Positions 15,505 to 21,738 of a stretch of DNA of 21,738 bases are shown piece by piece. Position numbers and translations under genes: made by a program. The notes under the pieces are model-generated. The model was not told where the DNA came from. It worked only from the letters and a program-made list of their open reading frames with translations, and searched no databases. This stretch comes from CAZYVD01 sp964651045 (GTDB lineage Bacteria; Zhuqueibacterota; QNDG01; DSAB01): the NCBI GenBank assembly GCA_964651045.1, contig CAZYVD010000048.1, positions 1-21,738 on the forward strand. The letters are read 5' to 3'. The number at the start of each line of letters is the position of its first letter. Positions within the stretch are counted from its first letter, which is position 1.

Positions 15505-15521
15505 TGTTACACAACTGTTAC
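15505..15521. promoter_or_regulatory. Two direct TGTTAC repeats at 11-bp period upstream of the LolA-like operon
   Basis: TGTTAC occurs at 15505-15510 and 15516-15521, one helical turn apart on the same face of DNA, 61-77 bp upstream of the operon's first ATG. This is the geometry of a response-regulator type binding site. In the rest of the 15445-15680 gap I see only AT-rich sequence, a short 5-bp inverted repeat ACTTT-GTAT-AAAGT (15459-15472) near the SD, and no convincing promoter hexamers or terminator for the upstream 1070-aa gene. Confidence 0.3.
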
Positions 15522-15680
15522 GATCAATATACATTTAAACCAATTAAAATGCAAAATTATTCAATATTTTTTTAACAAGGAAGGGGGAGACTGATGATTT
15601 ATTGATTCAAAATCTGGGGTCTTTTACACGTTGGATTTCTTTATAAATTTCACAAACTATTCTTCTCAATTTCTAACTTT

Positions 15681-18600
15681 TCAATGTAACTTTATCATCT
15701 TTTTTAAGAACACATTTGATCCTGCCTTCAACCTGTATAAATAGATACCGCTCGGCACTATCCGTCCCTCTTCATCTTTCCCATCCCATGTAACCGTGTA
15801 GACTCCAGCACTTCTCTTTCCACAATCCAGTACCCTTATCAAAATTCCCAGTGAATTGTATATTGCAAGCCGAACTTCACTATCCTTTGGGAGATGATAT
15901 GTTATTCGAGTTTCGGGATTGAAAGGATTTGGATAGTTTTGAAGCAGGCAAAAATCATCTGGCACTGTATTATCCAAAGGATCGACATCAGATTCAATAT
16001 CGATTCCTATGATCCCAATGTTTTTACTCTCTGTAAAGAGGCCTGTTTCATCCCATGCCCAGACACGCCAGAAATAGATTCCTTTTTCCATGTTTTCTGG
16101 CTTAGTAAATATAACGGTTGTGTCAAGCACTATGCTGGATCGATCTGGTGAATTTGGATCCCCGTTGTATTTCCACATCTTCCAGTCATAATAGACACGA
16201 CTCCCTGAATCGGGGTCTGATGTTGAATGCCATTTAAATATTATAGTATCGGGCCATTCATCATACTCTGCATACATCGGTTCAATCAAATAAAACTCAT
16301 CCGGTGGGTCAGGAACAGAATGAACAACAACACCGACTGTATCTTTATCTGTTGCACCAGATGTATCAGATACAACAAAAATGACCGTCTCTTTTCCATA
16401 CCACTGCGGCTTTGCAAACAAACAAAAATGGTTGTGGAGAGTGTCGACCAAAAAATCGATATAATCCTCTTTCATAATACTGAAACTCAAATCTTCAGGC
16501 TCATCATCTATGTCCGTTACCATTGTCCTGAGATATGAAAGAAGTATCTTCAGTGTATCATCTTCATAAAATTCCATGTCCTGAAGACTCTTCCATTTCG
16601 GAGGATCGTTCACGGCAATAACCTTGAAAACAATGTCACTGCTACCCGATAATCCGGTAGGATCTGTGACCGTTAAATTCACAGTCTCCTGTCCCCACCA
16701 CTCACTATCTGGCACTGTAACTGTTAATACTCTATTGTCTATAGATACCAGAAGCTCTCTATTACCAGTGTATTCCCATGTGAGTTGTTCAGGCTCATTA
16801 TCCTCATCCACAACAAAATCATCAAGGTTTATTGGATTAAACTGCTCTCCTTCAAAAATTATCTGAGGAGGAATCTGAACTATATATGGCGCCTCGCTCG
16901 ATATTCGCACCTCAGCACTATCCAGTCCAACTCCTCCATCTTCATCCCTTACCTTAAGCCATACTTTATATACGCCAACTTCAGGAAATGATGCTGTTGG
17001 CCTTTCTCCTCCTGTCTCAAACACTCCATCGTCATTTAGATCCCATAAAAAATAGAGTTTGTCATTTACCCCAGGATCAAAAGCAGTTCCAACAAATTCT
17101 ATTACCTCATTCTTTGGAGCAGTATACGGCCCGCCTGCTTCAGCAATCGGGTCGCCATTTTCAATAAAGATGTTGAGTGTATCCACATCAACGCCGCCAT
17201 CATCATCAGATACCGTTGCGGTTACTGTGTATATACCACTACCCTCATCAATATAGACATATTTAAATTCTCTTCCCTCGATCTGTTTTCCATCACCCAT
17301 GTCCCATACAACGTTCAAACTGTCATCTCCAGGTTCTATTATACTGCATGTAAAATTCAGTGTGTCGCCCTCAATGCAGTTTATGTCCGCTCCTATATCA
17401 ATTTGAGGATCTACATTGTCGATTCTTATTGTAGTCGTATCATATCCAAACTGACCTGCATTGTCTTTTACCCTCAGGATAACAGTACCATTAAAATCAT
17501 CATTGAACGTGTAACTATCTGTTGATGAGCCTGTTACAAAGTCATAGCTTCCATCAAGATCCCAATCCCATGCATACTCAACAATACCGCTATTCTCACC
17601 TGTATCGGAAGATCCGCTCATGTCAAGCTCTATGGGACTGCCCTCTACTCCTGAATATGGACCGCCTGCTACGGCAACAGGTTCAAAGTCTCCAACATCC
17701 CTTAAAATCTTTAATCTTACATCAGTATCGGTCGGATAAACACAGTAAAAATGGTTGCGATAGGCCCTTATCACAGCAAGATTTCTTCCATCATAGGCTC
17801 CATAAGGACCGCCACTCAATGGTGCGATCTCTATTGGAGTGGACCAGTTTACACCGCTATTTGAAGAGATCACCATGTTGAGCTCACCTCCTGGAACCTT
17901 CATATAGGCAATCGCGATGTACAGTCCATCTGATGAGGTTGCAACAGATGCACATCCCCATCCAGCTCCATTTTTATATGTATCCAGATATCCCTTTTTA
18001 GTTGCAGCAACATTCATTACCTGTACATAGTTTTCATATCTCACATATCGTATGGAGGGGGCGCCATCTATAGCATTATCAGAATTTGTCCCATAAATGA
18101 AATGAAGATTCTCCAGCCCATCTATAAAGAGGTCCGGATTCCCATTACGGTGTATGCACATGTTTGAACGCAGATCATCAAACTCCTCGAGTGTTACCCC
18201 ACAATCTGTAGAACGATAGTATTTAACCTCTCCTCTATCAAAGTGGGGATATCCAAGAACAATATGAACATATCCATCTTTTGTTACATCTATTTCGAGT
18301 CGGCTGTCAACCCTGAAAGGTCCAAGCCTCTCATGCGTTCTGTCACGAATCAAGGCACCATTATATACATGATAATAGTTTGCCTTGCCATATGGAGTCT
18401 TCATGTCTTCAGGAACGTAACCCTGGATAATGTGAACATGATCATTGTCGTCCACCGCAAGCCTTACTACATATCCTCTTATAACATCTTCAGAAATCAA
18501 AAGCGGATTGGACCATCCTGTGGCTCTCTTTCTTATATAGTAAAGATCATATCTATAATCTCCCTTTGGAATCCTGTATAGAATGTGTGGATATCCATTG

Positions 18601-18893
18601 CGATCTATATCGATTGCCGGCCCCCATGTCCAGCTGCCATTATCCCCATACGTTCCCGGCACAGGCTCCTGGCTGATTATGTTGCCCATAGAATCGATCA
18701 CCGTATAGATTACCCTGTTGTTGCTATTGACAACATGAAGCGTTGCAGTTGAATCATCTATGACAAGGTCTGGGGCAGAACCACTCGATATTACAATCGG
18801 ACTGGACCACTGATAATTCTGAGCAAAAAGAACCGATGAAAGCAAAATTAAAATTAATAATACATTTCTTCTCATGTGACGATTCTTCTCCAT
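15681..18893 (-). CDS. Large secreted PKD/Ig multidomain protein with type IX (Por-type) sorting domain
   Basis: 1070-aa exported surface protein. The N-terminus has a signal peptide (MRRNVLLILILLSSVLFAQ). Residues about 25-395 look like a propeller of repeated sialidase-like strands (IDRNGYPHILYR, VDDNDHVHIIQG, VTKDGYVHIVLG, NSGVNWSTP). Three PKD domains follow, starting near 401, 494 and 579 (AGGPYSG..., DMGDGK, AGGPYTA...), then two cadherin/Ig-like modules (about 668 and 759, the latter after VNDPPKW), a fibronectin-like module (about 859), and a C-terminal sorting domain from about 979: LLQNYPNPFNPETRI, a FlgD-like fold, and PSGIYLYRLKAG...KKMIKLH. Such tags direct outer-membrane secretion by type IX systems. 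Ligand unknown; adhesion or carbohydrate binding is plausible. The start is uncertain: ATG at 18893 or 18875, the latter having GGAG 12 nt upstream. A monocistronic unit is likely. Confidence 0.88.
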   Translation of the reverse strand: MEKNRHMRRNVLLILILLSSVLFAQNYQWSSPIVISSGSAPDLVIDDSTATLHVVNSNNRVIYTVIDSMGNIISQEPVPGTYGDNGSWTWGPAIDIDRNGYPHILYRIPKGDYRYDLYYIRKRATGWSNPLLISEDVIRGYVVRLAVDDNDHVHIIQGYVPEDMKTPYGKANYYHVYNGALIRDRTHERLGPFRVDSRLEIDVTKDGYVHIVLGYPHFDRGEVKYYRSTDCGVTLEEFDDLRSNMCIHRNGNPDLFIDGLENLHFIYGTNSDNAIDGAPSIRYVRYENYVQVMNVAATKKGYLDTYKNGAGWGCASVATSSDGLYIAIAYMKVPGGELNMVISSNSGVNWSTPIEIAPLSGGPYGAYDGRNLAVIRAYRNHFYCVYPTDTDVRLKILRDVGDFEPVAVAGGPYSGVEGSPIELDMSGSSDTGENSGIVEYAWDWDLDGSYDFVTGSSTDSYTFNDDFNGTVILRVKDNAGQFGYDTTTIRIDNVDPQIDIGADINCIEGDTLNFTCSIIEPGDDSLNVVWDMGDGKQIEGREFKYVYIDEGSGIYTVTATVSDDDGGVDVDTLNIFIENGDPIAEAGGPYTAPKNEVIEFVGTAFDPGVNDKLYFLWDLNDDGVFETGGERPTASFPEVGVYKVWLKVRDEDGGVGLDSAEVRISSEAPYIVQIPPQIIFEGEQFNPINLDDFVVDEDNEPEQLTWEYTGNRELLVSIDNRVLTVTVPDSEWWGQETVNLTVTDPTGLSGSSDIVFKVIAVNDPPKWKSLQDMEFYEDDTLKILLSYLRTMVTDIDDEPEDLSFSIMKEDYIDFLVDTLHNHFCLFAKPQWYGKETVIFVVSDTSGATDKDTVGVVVHSVPDPPDEFYLIEPMYAEYDEWPDTIIFKWHSTSDPDSGSRVYYDWKMWKYNGDPNSPDRSSIVLDTTVIFTKPENMEKGIYFWRVWAWDETGLFTESKNIGIIGIDIESDVDPLDNTVPDDFCLLQNYPNPFNPETRITYHLPKDSEVRLAIYNSLGILIRVLDCGKRSAGVYTVTWDGKDEEGRIVPSGIYLYRLKAGSNVFLKKMIKLH

Positions 18894-18933
18894 AGGCCGA
18901 TTTTTACCACTCCTTGAACAAAATTCAATCGAT

Positions 18934-18951
18934 ATAAAGAAGAGTCTTTAT
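18934..18951. repeat. Short inverted repeat between the radical SAM gene and the PKD protein gene
   Basis: ATAAAGA-AGAG-TCTTTAT is a perfect 7-bp stem with a 4-nt loop. It lies in the 120-nt gap downstream of the radical SAM stop and could be a weak terminator or part of the 5' leader of the PKD gene. No T-run follows on the minus strand. The same gap also holds ATCAATAT twice (18970-18977, 18981-18988) at an 11-bp period. Confidence 0.3.
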
Positions 18952-19013
18952 TTTCATAACTTTTAAATAATCAATATATTATCAATATGATTAAAAACAC
19001 TCTCTTTTAGATA

Positions 19014-20468
19014 TTACTTACCTTGCCAGAACCGTGCCATCTGATGTTTTAAAAAATCTCTAAGTATCCTTATAGATAGAACTGGATCAGAAACAATTCT
19101 CAGAAGATATCGCAAGGAGAAATTGGATAATATTGACACCAATCTTCTGCTGTTGCAAAGAGAGTATGTGCTGGCTACAAGTTCTTTGAAGAGATCAAAA
19201 TCTATGTTCTCGTTTACATAAAAATCGCTTCTCTTAAGATCGAGAGGACTGAGGCTGAAACCCCTCCAATCGACCTCCTTTGAAATCAATCCTCTCTTTA
19301 TAGCATATTCCCAGAGCCTGGTTCCCGGCAGAGGAGTTGTAACAGTTAATTGACAGAAATTCCTTCTGTCCATTTTCAGTATCTTTTCAATCAATACTCT
19401 TGTCTTTTCAATATCTTCTATCGTTTCTGTAGGCGATCCAATCATGAAGCAGCAGTGCGTCCCGATTCCATATCGATTCAACATCTCTACTGCTTTAAGA
19501 CTCTGATCAACAGTAACATCTGAGCCCTTAAGAAATTGCAGAATCCGATCAGAGCCAGATTCAATTCCGATGGCTACCTTTACCACTCCCATCCTCTTAA
19601 GAAGTGCAACAAGTTCTGAATTCACCATACTTGCACGCAGATCAACCATGAATCTCAAATTTCCTAAAAGACCCTCCCTCTCCATCTTTCTAACGATCTC
19701 CTCCACCCTGCTGATAGTGTGAGAGAAAAGATCATCGCAAATATATATTGCCTCTGCCATGTATCTTTGGTAAAGAATCTTCATCTCCTCTACAATATAG
19801 TCTGGTGAGTGGAATCTCGGTCTGCCCCACTTGGCCGAGACATGACAGTAAATACAGTGGAATGGACATCCTCTTGATGTGACCATTGTGGTTCCGCGCA
19901 GGTACTGATTGTTCATCAGAATCTGACTCGGTTTCATGTATGACTGCATATTTAAAAGATCCCTGTCAGGGAATGGAATAGTGTCAAGATGTTTTATGAA
20001 TGAACGAGGCGGTGTTATATGGAGTCTTCCTTGATCCCAGAATACAAGTCCATCGATTTTACTCAACTGCTGCGTAGAAACCTGTCCTGAATTTAAAAAT
20101 AGCCTCATAAACTCAAACAGCGACTCCTCTCCCTCTCCAATGAATCCAATATCTATGTCTTGACTCAATCCCATAGGAAGAGCCGTTATGTGCGGGCCGC
20201 CTGCCAGCACAACAACATCTGTCTTTCTCTTTATTAGTCGAATCAGTTCAATCATATGGCTATGATTTGCACTATATACTGTGAAGCCAACCACATCGGG
20301 ATTTTGTTTCAATATTCTGCTGGTTATATTTCTACAACCATCTACTATTGTGATATCGTGAAAATCGAGCCTTTTCTTTAAATAGGAGGCAAGATATCCA
20401 AGTCCAAGGGGCGGCTTATTTGATCGGGCTGAAGAGCTGTTGTAATTTACCAGTACTAATCTCGCCAT
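19014..20468 (-). CDS. Radical SAM protein with N-terminal B12-binding-type domain
   Basis: 484-aa enzyme of the class B (cobalamin-binding-domain) radical SAM superfamily, which includes methyltransferases and ring-modifying enzymes acting on lipids, hopanoids, phosphonates and other metabolites. The N-terminal about 1-140 is a Rossmann-like B12-binding fold (PPLGLGYLASYL, DVVGFTVYS, VLAGGPHIT). The radical SAM domain carries the [4Fe-4S]-binding CxxxCxxC at Cys201, Cys205 and Cys208 (RGCPFHCIYC), followed by a glycine-containing GIESGSD motif and TTPLPGTRLWEYA typical of the family. The B12 domain shows no DxHxxG, which is common in this class. The C-terminal about 90 residues are basic and unassigned. 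It overlaps the upstream flippase-like gene by 13 nt with AAGGG 6 nt before the ATG, so both are co-expressed; a role in modifying a surface glycan or lipid is inferred from context only. Confidence 0.9.
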   Translation of the reverse strand: MARLVLVNYNSSSARSNKPPLGLGYLASYLKKRLDFHDITIVDGCRNITSRILKQNPDVVGFTVYSANHSHMIELIRLIKRKTDVVVLAGGPHITALPMGLSQDIDIGFIGEGEESLFEFMRLFLNSGQVSTQQLSKIDGLVFWDQGRLHITPPRSFIKHLDTIPFPDRDLLNMQSYMKPSQILMNNQYLRGTTMVTSRGCPFHCIYCHVSAKWGRPRFHSPDYIVEEMKILYQRYMAEAIYICDDLFSHTISRVEEIVRKMEREGLLGNLRFMVDLRASMVNSELVALLKRMGVVKVAIGIESGSDRILQFLKGSDVTVDQSLKAVEMLNRYGIGTHCCFMIGSPTETIEDIEKTRVLIEKILKMDRRNFCQLTVTTPLPGTRLWEYAIKRGLISKEVDWRGFSLSPLDLKRSDFYVNENIDFDLFKELVASTYSLCNSRRLVSILSNFSLRYLLRIVSDPVLSIRILRDFLKHQMARFWQGK

Positions 20469-21738
20469 CTTTTTCCCTTCAGCCAGTCTTTTACCACTGA
20501 AATCTCTTTCTTATGAAAAAACCCAGTAATATAGAGAACAGTCAGATGTGCTAATATCACAACCATCTTTGTTGCTAAATTAAATGAAAGCGGCAAAAAT
20601 TTGACCATTAAATAGAACCCTAGAGTAGACAGAAAAATTTTAAAAATTCTTCCAAACTCATACTTTATTGGATAATATCTTTTTGATAGAAAATAGATAT
20701 ACAAGGCCATGAATATATATGAAATAAGAGTAGAGAAGGCAGCACCCATCAAATGAAATCTGGGTATCAATACAATGTTTCCCAGTATGTTCAGCATAGC
20801 AGCACTGCATGTAGAGAGGATCAAAAGATTTGTCTTTTCCTTTATGTATATTCCAACTGCAAAGTTCAGAAAAAATCCATAGAATATATATGCAACCATT
20901 ACTACTACAGCTATTTCAGTACTCGCCCAGTATTCTCTCCTAAAAAGAGTTATACCGAAAACCGTTAATTTTACAATATCATCTATATACAAAGCAAGAA
21001 ATAGAAAAACAAAACTGCTGATGAGTGTAAAATAGGTCAGCACCCTGGCAAAAATCTCCTCAGCACCCCTAATTTCACGAATCGACATGAAAAATGGATG
21101 CCATGCAAACCTGAACGATGTAACAAATAGTGTGACAATCATTCCCATTTTGTATCCTGCTCCATATATCGCAAGATACTCCATTCCCAAATAAACAGAG
21201 ATGAAATATCGATCTATTACATTCAAGAAAATCAGACCAATCAGGTATGGAACAAATGGAAGTCCAAATCTCAACATCCTCCTTAAAAGAGACCATGAAT
21301 ATTTGATAACGATTAGATGTGACGCTGCGGGGAAAACCAGTATGAACGTAACCGCCGACGATATTAAATTTGCAATGAATATCCCGCTGACGCCGAGCCT
21401 GAGATGAACTAGAAATAAAAGGTTTAATGAAAGGGTTAAAACCATATTGATAGCCTGGATCAAAACATATGCTGCCGACCTCTCGTCTGCACGGAGCACA
21501 TTCAAACATAGAAGAACCAGGGAATCGATACTCAATATTGCACATCCCATCCATATGATCGGTGCATATGCAGCGCTGCCAAGTAAAAGGTCTGCAATTC
21601 TGGATGACAGCAGGTAGAGCACAAAAGATAAAACCAGAGATGTTGCAGCAGTCGTAATGAAGGGTGTGGAGAAACAGAGCCTTTTCATATAGGAATCTTT
21701 TTCCTTCAAATAAAACTGTATGAAAGAAGTATTCATGC
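20456..21738 (-). CDS. Polysaccharide flippase-like (Wzx/MATE-superfamily) membrane protein, 5' end outside window
   Basis: Integral membrane protein with about a dozen hydrophobic segments over the 426 residues from the first visible Met. The sequence style (LRFGLPFVPYLIGLIFLNVIDRYFI, LAIYGAGYKMGMIVTLFVTSFRFAWHPFF, LNILGNIVLIPRFHLMGAAFSTLISY) is typical of polysaccharide-biosynthesis flippases that move undecaprenyl-linked oligosaccharide units across the inner membrane. The first visible residues (FIQFYLKEKD) match what is normally about residues 60-90 of such proteins, so the usual first two helices lie beyond the right edge and the Met at 21736 is probably internal. The 3' end overlaps the radical SAM gene start. 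This suggests a surface polysaccharide or glycolipid locus continuing to the right. Confidence 0.85.
   Translation of the reverse strand, partial: MNTSFIQFYLKEKDSYMKRLCFSTPFITTAATSLVLSFVLYLLSSRIADLLLGSAAYAPIIWMGCAILSIDSLVLLCLNVLRADERSAAYVLIQAINMVLTLSLNLLFLVHLRLGVSGIFIANLISSAVTFILVFPAASHLIVIKYSWSLLRRMLRFGLPFVPYLIGLIFLNVIDRYFISVYLGMEYLAIYGAGYKMGMIVTLFVTSFRFAWHPFFMSIREIRGAEEIFARVLTYFTLISSFVFLFLALYIDDIVKLTVFGITLFRREYWASTEIAVVVMVAYIFYGFFLNFAVGIYIKEKTNLLILSTCSAAMLNILGNIVLIPRFHLMGAAFSTLISYIFMALYIYFLSKRYYPIKYEFGRIFKIFLSTLGFYLMVKFLPLSFNLATKMVVILAHLTVLYITGFFHKKEISVVKDWLKGKRWRD

Noticed and set aside
15590..15625. GATTT/AAATC hairpin as terminator of the PKD protein gene
   Set aside because: The stem is only 5 bp, AT-rich and about 60 nt or more downstream of the stop, with no T-run following on the minus strand.
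19014..20468. Missing DxHxxG cobalamin motif as a sign of a defective enzyme
   Set aside because: Many functional class B radical SAM proteins lack this motif and bind cobalamin base-off/His-off, so its absence is not informative.
21730..21738. N-terminally truncated flippase as a degraded pseudogene
   Set aside because: The missing first helices are explained by the window edge; the frame is open to the last base.

Overview
The window looks like a chromosomal stretch of an uncultured, Gram-negative-type bacterium of moderate GC (roughly 40% by eye). A bifunctional PBP1A-type peptidoglycan synthase and several signal-peptide proteins fit a diderm envelope. The C-terminal tag on the largest protein (QNYPNPFNP followed by a FlgD-like Ig fold ending in SGIYLYRLKAG...KKMIKL) is the type IX secretion / Por-sorting type seen in the FCB group and related candidate phyla. 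Many SD sequences are strong (AGGAG/GGAGG). I cannot assign a phylum with confidence from this window.

Layout, left to right. (1) 1-2340: a type II restriction-modification pair on the + strand, made of a 5'-truncated N4/N6 DNA methyltransferase and, 2 nt downstream, a PD-(D/E)XK endonuclease. Both are visibly more AT-rich than the rest. They are followed by a large imperfect palindrome (2390-2474) that may mark the edge of an acquired segment. (2) 2510-4723: a PBP1A-family enzyme (+), convergent with the next block. (3) 4733-8525, minus strand: a tightly overlapping four-gene operon read as glutaminyl-cyclase-like M28 peptidase -> prmA -> deoC -> pyrimidine-nucleoside phosphorylase, with overlaps of 4-11 nt. 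(4) 8628-9920: folC (+), divergent from that operon across a short region with nested inverted repeats, and ending in a hairpin shared with block 5. (5) 9982-15444, minus strand: three tandem paralogous exported LolA-like proteins followed by a 1034-aa secreted BNR/sortilin-type beta-propeller protein, gaps 30-49 nt, apparently one transcription unit. (6) 15681-18893, minus strand: a 1070-aa secreted multidomain protein with an N-terminal propeller-like region, three PKD domains, further Ig/cadherin-like modules and the sorting tag. (7) 19014-21738, minus strand: a B12-binding-domain radical SAM enzyme overlapping a polysaccharide flippase-like membrane protein that runs off the right edge.

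How the genes work together. deoC and the phosphorylase form a deoxynucleoside salvage/catabolic pair; the phosphopentomutase that would link them is not present here. Blocks 2, 5, 6 and 7 concern the cell envelope and surface. The least explained unit is block 5, in which a triplicated LolA-like family is coupled to a propeller protein that lacks the sorting tag present on its neighbour. No rRNA, tRNA, CRISPR array or transposase was seen, and no gene-free stretch exceeds about 240 bases.
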